NCBI RefSeq assembly: GCF_016808095.1
Contig: NC_068973.1
Span: forward strand, 15,248,501 to 15,312,500
Source: Vigna angularis
Lineage: Eukaryota > Streptophyta > Magnoliopsida > Fabales > Fabaceae
Length of the DNA: 64,000 bases
Direction of reading: 5' to 3'
The notes under the pieces are model-generated. The model saw only the letters and a program-made list of their open reading frames with translations. It was not told the origin of the DNA and ran no database searches. Positions 35,701 to 47,843 of the stretch are shown one piece after another (the first letter of the stretch is position 1; each line of letters begins with the position of its first letter). The position numbers were made by a program, and so were the translations under genes.

Positions 35701-36855
35701 ATGCCAATCAAGGATTCGACATTCCATCCGCAATAATAAGCTTTCCTGACTTCAATGCTGCTTTGCAATTTTATGATAAATCTCAAAGCAAGTCACCGCT
35801 GTTGTCTAAATTACAGGTTATTTGAATTTACACTCTTTCTTCTGATGACACTTGTACGTATAATATTCCTTTGTCATGCCTCTTACTATCCAAATCTATG
35901 ATGCTGCAGGAAAAGAGTCCTGTTCTCTCTTACACAGAAGTTTTACTTGTACCCTTGACGACTCCTGATTTCAGTATGCCATATAATGTCATCACAATTA
36001 CATGCACAGTTTTTGCGTTGTATTTTGGATCTTTGGTAAATGTTCTCAGAAGACGAGTTGGAGAGGAGGAAAGACTTTTGAAAAACAAAGGTAAACCTCT
36101 GCTCTTGCCGTGTCTGCATCTTGAGACATTAGTAAATCAATTTTTTGCAACAATGAGTAATCCTCAAGCGTGGTGCTTTTGTAATTAAAAAAGAAGTCCT
36201 ACCTTGATAGCCGTCAATATCAAAAGTATCCTCATCCTTTAAGCTTCCCTTTGCTCTCTGTCTCAGTTTTCTAGATTATTGGCTAATACCTTCTGTTATT
36301 TATGACTGCATGCTGTTATCACAAACTAAACATGCAAATTCAATAGCAAACTAAAGAAATGAGTAATTTTGGTAGATTAATCTACTTGAGCTTTTTTGGT
36401 TATGGTGATCCATTAATATGAATATTTATATTTCGTCATTATTAAAGTGTATTTTGATAGAGACCTGGTATCTCGCTAGAAAGAATAAGGGAGTTATTTT
36501 CTGAACACAGTGCCTAAGCTGTAGAACTTCAGAGGTCTGGATCTCCCAATGCCCAATGTCCAAAAGCCCCCATCCCCTCACAAATGCCAAGATTAATAGG
36601 CAACATATCTTATTTCTATAACCAAACTAATCGATGTTGCTAATGTTTCTTGTTTTTCTACCTGTAGATGCAAGCAAAGCTGTTTTCCTTCGTCGAGTAC
36701 TAACTAAATTATCTGCCAAGCTTAGAGGCAGACCATTGGAATCAACTACGTCCCCTTCATCGTCATCATCATCATCCTTTGTTAGTCCAAAATTGATTCT
36801 CAGAGTATTACTGGTTGCAGGAATTGCAATTGCATGGCAATACTACTCTCAATGA
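32769..36855 (+). CDS. PIGT: GPI transamidase component PIG-T (GPI16 homologue), five exons, complete
   Basis: Exons 32769-33008, 33592-34836, 35670-35816, 35910-36090 and 36668-36855 join in frame with GT-AG introns to 666 codons plus stop. Family role: PIG-T is a structural subunit of the ER GPI transamidase, which cuts the C-terminal signal of proteins and attaches the GPI anchor; it supports the catalytic PIG-K subunit. Seen here: an N-terminal signal peptide with a leucine-rich core ([17 protein letters not shown]); the conserved block [16 protein letters not shown] with the family cysteine; [13 protein letters not shown] and [15 protein letters not shown]; a lumenal domain to about residue 530; a membrane span around [17 protein letters not shown]; then a basic tail and a second hydrophobic stretch at the C-terminus ([15 protein letters not shown]). 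Length fits the family (about 580-670). The start is the first ATG before the signal peptide. It is the only clear housekeeping gene in the window, and intron 2 contains a MITE. Confidence 0.93.
34973..35229. mobile_element. Stowaway-like (Tc1/mariner) MITE in PIG-T intron 2
   Basis: Left end CTTCCTCCATTCCAAAAATG; right end, inverted, GCTCCCTCTGTTCCACAATG. This is the common CTCCCTCC(G/A)TTCC terminal repeat of plant Stowaway MITEs. TA precedes the left end; the right flank (ATG) has lost a clear TA. About 257 bp, no coding. Confidence 0.72.
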
Positions 36856-38466
36856 TATCTTCCAACCCGGTAGTTTTCCGTGTACTATAGTCTAATTGCA
36901 TATATTTTATGTACAATACAAACCTTACTTCCACTTTCCTGTGTACTTGCATTCATACATGAGTCGGCCAAAGCAATGTACACGAACTAATTGATTGATT
37001 ATAAAAAAAATTATTCCTCTGATTTTCCATTGGTTTTAAGTAATAAAATGTGCAATACCCTTTTTCACATTAGAGGGCACTCGTAACTCTGATGATTGGT
37101 AGTCATTGTGGTCAGGGATTTAGTTTTATGATGGGAGTAAGTGGACATTGCTTTCCCAGAGGAATTTAAGAAACCTCAGTAAGCTGTCTATTTAAGGGAT
37201 ATCTTGGTATGATCGGAGTGGTATCATACCTCTTTATACGAGTGTATCTTGCAAAAGTCTCCTACCATAGTAGCAGTAACTGTCCTACACAAAGTATTGC
37301 ACGTACTTATATAATGGAACTTGCATACTGGGCATGTTAAGAGGTGGTGTACCCTCCATGGCTGCTGTTAACACTTATACGTCAATGACATAAAAAAGTT
37401 CTACGAATTATAGGAAAATGCTCGAATCCTCTAGTTCATTCCGGATTGAAGGTCTGTCCACAAGGGGATTCAACCTGTGTTTAGCATATCCCGATTTGTT
37501 TGACTGACTGAAGAGATCACCATCCTTGAAGCAAACTGGTGGGATATTCCATCATTTGTCATAATTTCCCAAGTAAAGACCATAAATAAACCATTGTTGT
37601 CTTTCACCGCACATTAGACATATTTTATAACTATTATCTCACGATTGTCATTTGCAGCGATAAATCGAACATGTTTTTCCTGATCTAGCAAGCCAATTAA
37701 GAGGTATACACATATTATTACTCTTTGTTTGAAATGGAAGTTCAAAATAACTGAGTCAACATGAGAGCACTTTTATACCCTACATCGAGCACCTATCTCG
37801 TTAATGTGGCATGAAAGCTTAATATTATTTTGGTTAGCTCTTCAAAGTAACCAACCAGAATGACATCATTTTCAGATCCCCAAATGAATCAAAACGCTAT
37901 GCATTGATTTAGGATCAATTGACTTTTACTCAGAAGATTATAAGTTTTATGTTTATGCGTAAGGGATATTAAAGTTTTGGTTCATGGAACTTTTCAAAGA
38001 GATTAGGTAGCCAATAATTCTTTATTCCCAATTCTTGAGCAAGAAATTTGATTTTCCTAGCACTCGGAAGGTTTAATCTTGTCATCCTGTGAAGCATTGG
38101 CTCTACAGAATCTGTTATCTTTTTATATTTTCACAGCGTATCATACATATAAACAAATGTACAGTTATTGTTTACCAAAAAGGGCAAAACGAAGAGAAAA
38201 GCTAACTAACAACAAAATGGCAAATGTGCACTATACTTTGTTCTTTTTTCTACCCAATGAGACATAATTTATCTAATCCTTTTGTAGTTAGCTGCCACAA
38301 TTGCCTCGTCTTCACGTATCCGCTTCAGATTCTTACTTGCATAGCTGCACGTAAACTGGTTGCGTGCAATGCTCCCAGAGTGGTCATCAATTTTATCTCC
38401 AATATCTGAGAAGAGTCCATTAAATGTGTTAAGTAGAGGCAGTCGTAGATATATAAGAGATTTTCC
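36856..38466. other. Intergenic region between PIG-T and the convergent gene
   Basis: Holds the 3' ends of the two convergent genes. No further gene or repeat is recognised. Confidence 0.5.
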
Positions 38467-40014
38467 TTAGGAAGGGAGAGGGCTTGAGTTGACAGAACTC
38501 CCCATAATCAAGAGCAATGCCATATAATGAATGCTGAACTTGCCTGACTTGTCCTCATCTATTTTTAGTTTCTTGAATAGGTTGACATCTTCCAATAGTT
38601 CCTTTCTCTTGCAGCTTTGGCCTTTCAGAATCTCGCCTTTTGAAAAGTGCAAAGAAAAGTATAGTAAAAAATTTCAACACACAGAATAGCTACTTATAAA
38701 TTGAAAACTATTTCCTGATCTTTTCATCAGATAACATTAAATGTTGACAAACTTATAGATGTAACTAATGAAAGCCAGAAGCTTGAAGATAGATAGGTGT
38801 TAACAGAATTGTAAAATGATATTTATAATATTTAATTAAGTTTTAAGTCTCTCATAAATTTTTGTATTTTTAATTGAGTTTTTAGATATTCAACTTTTAT
38901 ATTTTTCAATTAAATCTTTGTCATTTAATCTTTTCATAATTGGATGACATAATTCTTATTTTATTTCCCCGTACTGTTTCTTTGTATTCAATTGTTAAAA
39001 ATATGAGATTCATCTTGCTTCTTTATGATTAATATAAAATAGTATTATGCTCATTTATATATCCATGTCTTAAATAATATGAAATTTTATGATTAATATA
39101 AAATAGTATTAGGTGAATTTTATTATTTCAATATTCTTTTACATTAACATGAGGAAACAAGATTAAGAAGCAAGATAACACTCAGGCTCCCAATTAAAGT
39201 AAGGAATGAAAATATACTTATTTATTAATAAAACCTACTTATAATCATGGAACTGAATTATGTACCTGGGCTGCTCTCTTTCAATTTTTTATTCTTGATC
39301 AAGTAGATAGCTTCCAGTTGAATTCCTTTAATGTTCAAAGCATTCTTACTTTCCATCATCTTGCCAATCCCATTTTGAAAATATAGAGTCATGTCCTCCT
39401 GATCATCACAGCCATATTTAGCTAAGGAGAATTACATCATTCTTAAACAAAGCACACATCCTATTTAGAAAATATAAATAACAGAAAGGAATAAAATTGA
39501 AAAAATATAATTGACTAAGCATGTTCAGGAACACATAAAGACATGACATGGGAAACTAGGAAAACCCCCAATTACAATACCTTAATGAAATACAATAAAT
39601 TACCAACATTCAAATCAAAACATGTAATTTGCGTCAGTAGCAGAAACCATAGTTTGAATTCTTAAAATTGAAAAAAAGAAAAAAGTGAAAATGAAGAGAC
39701 ATACGCTTGAGTCCTACTTTGCAGAGCTTGCCAGTGACGAGAAGAGCATCACATTGGTCTCTGCCAGTGGGCAAGTCTTTGGAGGAGAAGAAAGAGAGAA
39801 GAGAGTTCCAAGTGAGGGAGGAAGCTATGAGGTCCACCCCTCTGCTGATGAAGTGACCGTTCAGCCTCAGTGTTGATGGGTCAAGCCCAAAGGCCCGCGA
39901 AATGGAGCCCAAGTCCATTCTCTGGTCCTCCCACACCACTTGGGTCATCTTCGAGAGAGAGGGGCATAGCAGCTTTATGGTTATCTCTCTGGGGTTCTTT
40001 CCTGTCCCTGACAT
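38467..40014 (-). CDS. Uncharacterised plant protein, 211 residues, three exons
   Basis: Exons on the minus strand are 40014-39705, 39421-39266 and 38636-38467. They join in frame with GT-AG introns (310+156+170 nt = 212 codons with stop). ATG 40014 (MSGTGKNPREITIKLLCPSL) is preferred over an upstream in-frame ATG at 40038. The first 100 residues look like a compact domain: ITIKLL at the start, then LDLGSISRAFGLDPSTLRLNG and SRGVDLIASSLTWNSLLSFF. The beta-strand-then-helix spacing is reminiscent of a ubiquitin-like fold, but I do not recognise a family. The rest is lysine-rich with short basic clusters (KNKKLKESS, CKRKELLEDV, FKKLKID), which may be nuclear-targeting. The tail is hydrophobic then Ser/Pro-rich (ALLLIMGSSVNSS). 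Consistent splice phases argue that it is a real gene. A Pack-MULE begins about 200 bp upstream of the start codon. Confidence 0.72.
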
Positions 40015-40214
40015 CCACACACAGCACAACAATGACAAACAAAAGCAAACAGTGTTTGTGACTCTGCAAGAGAATCAGAGGGTACTGTTCTTTGTTGCTT
40101 CTAAGTTTGGTTCAGGCTGTGATGCAAAATCATCACTCATGATCATGCCTACGAGCTTTCCCTTTCTTTCCATTTCCAGAACTTACCATTACTGTGAGTG
40201 CTTTCTATAATAAT

Positions 40215-42363
40215 GGAAAATGATACTTGAACAACCTGTTTTGACAACATTTAGACACTGGACGCGTGTCTAAATGTGACTGGTGCACGTGGAATTGTTT
40301 TTTAAAATGAAAGAATGACGTGGTAATGAGAGAATTGGGGGCAGATTCAAATTGTAGGGTTATTTCGAAAATTTCAGATTGAAATGTTTTCAGAGAGAGA
40401 AGGTGGAGAACATTTCACGGAGCACCGAACCTTCGAACCTTCGAGCCAGCCACCACAACTCTCGCCGGATATCCGCCGCCCGTAGACGTTGTCGTTGCCG
40501 TTTTCGCTCCATCCAGTGCCGTCGTAGTGCCGTCGGTGTCCGTCGTCTTCCACCCAGCCAGGCAGTTGGATTGCGGGTCGCCGCAGCTCCGGCGTCGGCA
40601 GACGAATCGAAGACGGCATCGTCTTCCCTCCGGCCTAGCCAACCAAGGGCGCATTTTGAGTATCGATTCCTCCCACCCGCTTCCTTCCCTGTGCCGGACC
40701 CTTGCGGTGGCCGCCGGAGCATCGCCGGAGTGTCGTCGAAGTGTTGCCGGACCCTTTCAAGGTATGGTTTAGTGTGGGTTGAAGTTGTGTAGAAGATTTA
40801 GTGCCACCGGTGGAACTATTCGCGAACCCTATTCACGATCCAACTTCAGAACATGATATCTTTGCAAGCTCTTTTCTTGCTTATTCAATGTTTGCTTTGT
40901 AAGTTCTTGTTAATTTAAGTTGATGATATTTTATGGACTTGCAAATCTCTTTTTCCAGTAAACCAACTTCCTTAAATTCTACTGATTCATTGGATGGTAG
41001 AAATACATAAATTTGTTGCAATATATGCTGTCTTTTATGGACGAATTTCTCATAAACTATGCTTAGAATATATGTTCATTAGATTTGATAGAGTATTGAG
41101 ATCAAGTTCTTTAATTGCTTGAATAGACCCAAAACTATTTTTGTCGTTCTTGGATTTATTTTGTTAATTTGAGTTGACAAATCATGATACAATGATAATT
41201 TTGTTTCGGTTCTTACATGTTTTAATCACATCTATTGGTTTGAAATTCCACAGGAGACTAGAAATGAACAAATTATCTGAGGATGTGTCTTCGTTTGTAA
41301 ATTGCCTTAGTCTTTCTTTGATGTAAGTTCTATCTTTTTTTATTTTACTTTTGGAACAATTTAGCATTATAGTTCTCTGGAAAGATCATATAACTTTTAC
41401 CTAACAGATTGGTTATTGACTTAAAAATCTATACTAATGTATCTTACAAAAATTTAGTTGGTGTTATTCCCACAAGCAATAATTTTTCAAGGTTTTCTCC
41501 TGGTAGGTTAGGCCATTTCTTGGTGAATCTTTTATCTTTATTGCTTGTAATTTTCAACTCAATGTAGCTTTCCATTAGTATGTTCTTTTGGATTCATTGA
41601 TTGTTTGACGTCACATTTTATTTGCAGTTTCATTGGAAACCCTGGTCTATGTGGCTATTGGCTGGATTCATCTTGTCAAAGGTCTCACCCTACCGAGCGA
41701 GGTCAGTTGAACTTTCTAGCAGAATACCATGTTGCTCCTTCAAACCGAACTCCACCACCAACATCATTATCCATTTTCACGGCATAATCCTTCAATCACC
41801 ACCTCTGACCCCCGCCAAATACCGTGACCACTTCACTCATCAGCCACCAGGTTGCACCTCCACGGGACCACCAGGAACCCATCTTTGAGTCACAGCCGTC
41901 ATCATCCCAAGCCCCCTCAGCCACCATTGCCATCCTCAATACTACCGTCTAGCTCCTTCATCACCATTGCACCACTGTAACTCTCCACCGTGACCAGTCC
42001 AAGACCGTGAATCGGAACCGGCTGGAGGGGTTGAATAGCTCCGACACGGCCTTCAACGTTGTCCGGCGGCATTCCGGCAAGCACTCCGTCGGACCTCTCT
42101 CTCTCTCGAATGCCCTTTCTCCAACTCTCTCGGCCTCTCTCTAGGTCACACTCTCCCTCTCAACCTTCGCGCTTCTCTCTCTACAATTCTTCCAAAAATG
42201 AATTTCAAATTTGAATTTGAAAGGCACGTCTTGAAAACCCTGCCCACCCCCTTTCCACGTCAGATTTCATTTTCAAATTGATTTTCTACGTGGACCACTC
42301 AAATTTAGACACATGTGACGTGTCTAAATGTTGTCAAAAATGGTTGTTCAAGTATCATTTTCC
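40215..42363 (+). mobile_element. Pack-MULE carrying ERECTA exon fragments
   Basis: Left end GGAAAATGATACTTGAACAA; the right end is its inverted copy, each about 60-100 bp (GACAACATTTAGACAC inside). It is flanked by the 9-bp duplication TATAATAAT (40206-40214 and 42364-42372). No transposase. The left third (about 40420-40780) and a block at about 41990-42120 are GC-rich and look like captured host sequence that I cannot name. The middle holds ERECTA exons (41254-41701). Confidence 0.88.
41254..41701 (+). pseudogene. Captured fragment of an ERECTA-type LRR receptor kinase gene, introns included
   Basis: Three pieces are in the order and orientation of the host gene. Piece 41254-41322 gives RLEMNKLSEDVSSFVNCLSL. 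Piece 41436-41506 gives NVSYKNLVGVIPTSNNFSRF. Piece 41628-41701 gives SFIGNPGLCGYWLDSSC then HPTER. These match the end of the LRR domain and the post-LRR cysteine motif (NPGLCGxWL...C) of ERECTA, the receptor controlling stomatal patterning and organ shape. The intron at 41507-41627 keeps GT and AG. The acceptor before 41436 is lost. Transmembrane and kinase parts are absent, so no receptor can be made. Capture was at the DNA level because introns are kept. Confidence 0.85.
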
Positions 42364-42372
42364 TATAATAAT

Positions 42373-43170
42373 ACCCACAATGGTATGGGTTTTTCTGTAT
42401 CTGTCATTCAGCCCTATGACATGTATCAGGCCTTAGGATGTTTCGTCCCGCACCTTCAATTTCTTAAAATACTTCTAATTAATAATTTATTTATTTATTA
42501 ATTTATATTTTTTGATAATAAATACAGTTGTGATAATCTCTTGTCTTCCTAAATATTTTTATATTTATGTATGAATTTATAATTTAATTATATAATTTTT
42601 AATTATTATAAATTAATTTCTATGAATTTATTAAAATTAATAAAACTATTTTAGAATAAAAAAAAACTTAACATGTATGTATTGAATATGAAAATACGAT
42701 TCTAGCTGTGTCGAACGTGGATATCCGATGTTTTGATTTTCGGATCTCCATATGATTCATGTTTGATATATTATATAAAATTTAATTATATTAGTTATTT
42801 AATTACTTTTATTTATTTATTATTATTTTTAAATTTATGTATCAATTTGTATGAATTTATAATTTAATTAAAAAAAATAAATGTTAAAAATTAATTTGTA
42901 TGAATTTATTAGACTTAATAAAAATATTTTAGAAAAAAAATTCTAAAGATATGTGTATTAGTTATGAAAATTCGATAAAGAGGTTATCAGATGTTAATAT
43001 CCAATTTAATTGTTAAAAAATAAATTTTATGAATTTTTTAAATTTAATATAAATATTTTAGAAAAAATAAAATTGTGATAATGTTATTGGATATGAAAGT
43101 TCGAGAAGGGAGTATCAGATGTCAATATCTGATGGAAGAAGGATTGGATATGGAGATCCGATATTTATGT
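42373..43170. repeat. Degenerate AT-rich direct repeats
   Basis: Three diverged copies, at about 42560-42740, 42830-43010 and 43010-43140, share TATGAATTTATTA-like, AATAAAAATATTTTAGAAAAAA and GATATGAAA.TTCGA..-like blocks followed by ATCAGATGT.AATATC. Spacing is unequal (about 130-270 bp). The origin is unknown. Confidence 0.55.
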
Positions 43171-45229
43171 AGTGTGCTAAATATATATTTATTGTGATAG
43201 ATATATCTCGGAAGCAAAGTAAGAAAGAAGAAGAGGTGGAGAGTGAGAAACACAACTAATGAAGAACTGTCATGCCAACTTTCACATTCCTTGTCAAGTC
43301 AATTGCTCTCACTGGTTTTTGTGATATCAAAACCCTCTCCTTTGCTTTCTTTTTTCACCCTTCAATCTTTCATCCATCAATTTGCAACCTTTTCATTTTG
43401 CAGCAAATTGCATCATGCTCATGTGGTAGCATGCATCTTGTTCCTCTTGCAAATGCCCTCTCTATCGTCGACCCATCACTCTCTTAATCCCCACCGAACA
43501 CTCTCTCAGCCAGCGTCATGATCCTGAAGTTGCTCAGATTCTCTCCAAAATTCATACTTATAACTGTGTCTTCGGTGGCCAACCCTCCTCTTTTTTTTCA
43601 GGTACCCATCTTCTTTCTTCTTGCTTTCTTCCTTTCATTGTACTTTTTTGTGGAATTGATTATGAATGGTGATTGCAGAGAGTGCAAGATCTTCCTTTTT
43701 TGTTGCATAGGCTGCTTCGGGAGTTCCTAAACCCTTAAAGATCCCTTTTTGTATGTGGCTAGAGTGTGCTGTGTGCAACCAAGGAGAGGGAAGAATAAAA
43801 GAAAGCAAGAGAGAAAGTCAGATGCGATAGAAAGTGAGATGCGAGATGTTTCAAAATGTGCAGAGATATGCAGAAAGGAAAATATCTTCTGAATAATAAC
43901 TGACACTCTAAAAAATCTTTGACCATTTAGTTTATTAAATATTAATAAAGTATAGGTAAAATTGTCATTTTAAAATATTTGGAGGTGTAGGATGAAGTGT
44001 TTGGAAGTTTAGGGTGAAACACCCCTATCTTTATATAGGGTTTGATTGGGTTTGGGTTCTGAATATTCTGTTGATAAGATCTTTTATCTTATATGTTCCA
44101 AATAATTAAAAGATTTAGATAATTATAAAAATATTTAGAAGATCTTTTATGTTGATATTTCGATATTTAATTAATTATCTTTAAAATATCAACTGAATTG
44201 TCTCCTAAATTCCATTTACATCCTTCTTAATTTTCTAAAATTGCAGAAAAGCCCAAATTTTTTCCTTATTTACACTTTAGCCCTTTCTCTCTTTTTCAAA
44301 ATTGCAATTTAAACTTTAATTACAACTGCATCAACAAAACATTAAATTATCCAAAATAATTTATACAATTAAAAATTACATTTTAAGCCTATTTAATTCC
44401 CAAACCTGATAAACTCAATCATCACAAATCCTATTCAAATCAATCATTTAAGCACAATTATTCCACTAAACTTTTGAAATTAAATATAAAATGTGGGCAT
44501 AAATATGCATTCATCACTCTCCTAATGTGTTTCCCTAAGTTTCTTTATATAGAAATTGGAAAAGGCTTTGTTTCAGGCTTTTCTGTTGTTGTAATCTTCT
44601 TTATGACAATGTAATCTCCTTTAATTATCTTCTAAATAATTAAATATCTTCATACATATTTTATTGTTGTGAAGATCTAAAAATATTTGAAAAGATATTT
44701 TGTTGATTAAAAAAGATTTGACAAATATTATCTTTTGATATTTATTGATATAGTTAAATAAGGTAATTATTTAAAAATATCAAATAAAATATCTTAAGAT
44801 AGATTTTCCCCAAATTGCCTTTAATCATAAACATTTATCAATTATCAAAGGCCTTTTAGTAGAAAAAATATGGAAAACCGCAAGATCTAATTTTTATTGT
44901 CCGTTTCTGGTCTTGATTAATTGTTATTCTTGGATTTATCTTTAAAGTGTCATGACACTTTACCCAATATATTTTCACACCTTAATTAGCTCAACTTAGT
45001 TATAGTTGTACTAACATGTCTCAAAATATCTAAAGAACATTTATGCAACTAGAAAGCTATTTTTAACATGCTTTTGTATCTCATGCTAAATAAATCCAAT
45101 TATAACAAATCCTAATTAAAATATTCTATTAAAGTACAAAAACCAATTAAGAATCCAATATTAAAGGCTAAATGAGGGCATACTCATCAACAATCCTCCA
45201 TAAGAACCTTTCTAAAACTGTTGCTGAGA
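43171..45229. other. Spacer with short open frames, nothing firmly recognised
   Basis: 43240-43740 is CT-rich with several overlapping short frames. One reads RHDPEVAQILSKIHTYNCV, which could be the remnant of a first exon, but no second exon or family was recognised. 43900-45220 is AT-rich with no visible gene. Confidence 0.35.
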
Positions 45230-47470
45230 ATAACTCCCTTTAAACCCTTGAGACTAAGGTCTAGATAGGGTTTCTTCCTCACATCTTGCCCAACTCTTGA
45301 CCCTGACGGTTCTCCCACTTTTCTTCTTGAATAGTTCCCAGGTTATCACTTATCCCATCTCTTATAGCATCAGCTTCATGCTAGCCCACCAATGAACAAC
45401 TTCTCTAGCTAACATATATTATGTAAAAGCCAATCTACTTTTAATCGAACACCTCTTCATATAAAAATCCCACTCCATACCCTTCATCTACTGATCAACT
45501 TCATTCAAACTTACCTTCCCAACTACCTCAAAGCATCCACATGTTATTGTTGGATTGCTTTAAAAGATAACCTAGTAGCTTTCATTAGTTGTAGGGCCAT
45601 TTGATGTTGTTGCATCATGACAACACTCTGCTATTGAAGGGCTATTGCCATATACTCAATTGTCGTAGCCAGATTGGGCATATCTAAGGTTGGAGGGGGG
45701 AGGGGGGGTGGTCTAGGTTCCATAACTTTGCCCACACATATATAATGCTATTACAATTATCTAAAATATAACCATAATACCAAAAATATATTCACAACGG
45801 TCTTATACAACAAAAAGGTATTACACTGATAAAAACCATAATAAGGTTTTCCAAAAAGAAAACTTAAACATAACGAGATTATCCAACATTGAATCAACTG
45901 CTACATCCTCATCTGGTCACACCATTAAAGTGATAATTGCAAACAAGAAGAACACAAAAACAAAAACAAACACAAAAGAAAGGGTAAGTTAATTACAAAA
46001 AGAGTATTCATACAATAGGTATAGAGATATTATCACATATAAATCATTCATATCAACAACTATAGCACATACAAATACTTATATTAGACTCAACAATTTG
46101 AATACATGTATTGATATGAGACTCTGGTGAGTTATGCATTCGTGGTAGTGGAACACCTCGCCCATTCAAGCTACCACACACAAGGTTAGTCTATCAACCA
46201 TCTTTGGCCAAGATAAAACCCTAGATTATGACTTCCTGCACCTCTCACTACATACTTTACTCATATCTAGTGGAGATTGGATGATTATTAGAACGATAGG
46301 ATAACTCCCAATAATGAATAATTATATCAATACATACACACTAGAGAAACACCACCATAAAATCTCCCCACGAGATTCATGAAATTATGTCAGACACAAC
46401 TAAAATACTCATAATCATTACAATATCATACATTAATAACCACTATAACACACTTAAACATTCATAGAGTACGCCACAATTATATTTCAAACAACCATGG
46501 AATAAGAAATTTCAAACATGCACACTAGCACTTAGAAGTGGTGCCCCTTCTCGTAAAAGGTGACACTCAACGGTAGTCATGCTGCTCAGTGCCAAACCTT
46601 TCGTGTAAGGTGGCACTCAACGATAGTCCGAACGCTCAATGCTATTCTTTTCACAAAAAGTTGTGCTCACCGACACCCTCCTACCACTCAACATCTTAGG
46701 ACTAAAATGCCTCAAACCTTTAGTGAGCGCTTAGCGATGCCCTACTGCTCGGTGTCATAGCATTTGCATTTTTTTTACTCTCAACGGTACAAAACTGACG
46801 TTCAACAGTTTGGAGCTAAAATGCTCCCAGACCTAACACTGTATCAAATATATCAACAGATGAATTTATGTGATTTGGGGAAAAAGGAAATTGTTCAAAT
46901 GATCAAATTGGTATTCCCTTCTTAGTACATTGGTAAAAAATAACTTTTAATGCTAGAGCACATACCAACTTACTTAAATGCAGATTCTAAGTTCCTCAAT
47001 CAACACAAATTCAACCAAGGAAAACCACGTGACAAACATCCAAAACAACCAAATTCAGTAAATCAAATATCATCATACAATTCAATCGTGCAAATCAAAC
47101 TTTCAATTAACTTCTCTTATCGGAAAGACAACCAAACAACTTAAGAACCTTTAAAACACCCTTAGACGGATAAGAAGCTCTATTTGCCTATGAGAACAAC
47201 ACAAACACAATCAGGACACACCATTAGGACCACTGATCAACAAAGATTATCAAGGAAAACTCAAATATTACATGCGAGCCAAAACGAATCACATGCGAGG
47301 AAAGAACAAACAAACTAAGAAAAGGACAAATAACAACTTACTCTATTGGAGAAACTGATTAGACAAAAGTGGAGAACTCATCTCAATAATTCTTGGCAGT
47401 TTCCGATCTTCAGAAAGATGAACAAACAATAAGAAAATATAAAGAGAAGAGAAAGAAATTTAGAAGGAAA
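45230..47470 (-). mobile_element. Ty3/gypsy relic: gag start and 5' leader/LTR
   Basis: On the minus strand a gag-like frame starts at 45722 (MEPRPPPLPPPTLDMPNLAT, then QQQSVVMMQQHQMALQLM). It then decays but still shows EVVHWWASMKL and TWELFKKK, the usual gypsy gag landmarks. The upstream part (45725-47470) resembles an LTR/leader of the same general type as 23817-26229. It includes the segment about 46130-46260, which corresponds in inverse to the GCAGGAGGTCCTAGTCTAAG-like region of that LTR. No second LTR was found. Confidence 0.5.
46540..46830 (-). repeat. Short-motif expansion in the gypsy LTR relic (GCTCAACG/TGGCACTCAACG)
   Basis: The plus strand carries repeated (G/C)(T/C)GACACTCAACGGTAG, GTGGCACTCAACGATAG, GCTCAATGC and CTCAACGGTA over about 290 bp. 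It occupies a position comparable to the GTTCGGT tract of the LTR at 23817-26229 but with a different motif. Confidence 0.5.
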
Positions 47471-47843
47471 AAATTTAGAAAAATAATATGTTTTCAAAAT
47501 AATTAAACTCTTTTATAAAAATTCTATTTATATTTTAAATTTTTATTATGAAAGTAATTGATCTCACCGATCTAAACACATTATCAATCTAAAACACGAT
47601 TTTCTAGATTCTTTATTATAATAAATTTGAAATATTTTTTTTTAAATTAGTACAACTTTATAAATATTGATATTTAACTAAATTATAATATATAACTAAA
47701 TATAAATTTTATATTCTGTACCAATCCAATAGGAAATTTTTTGAGATTTAATACATAATAAATTTTATTAAAATAAATTTTGATTGTGTGATATCGTAAT
47801 ACAGAAAAGGTACATCAAGAGAGAGACATAACTAAATTATATT

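Noticed and set aside
40379..40792. 137-codon Arg/Ser-rich frame and overlapping frames on both strands
   Set aside because: Several overlapping frames are open because the MULE interior is GC-rich. None shows a domain or consistent splice sites.
43243..43740. CT-rich frames that could be a short secreted protein or first exon
   Set aside because: No continuing exon, no family resemblance and competing frames of similar length.
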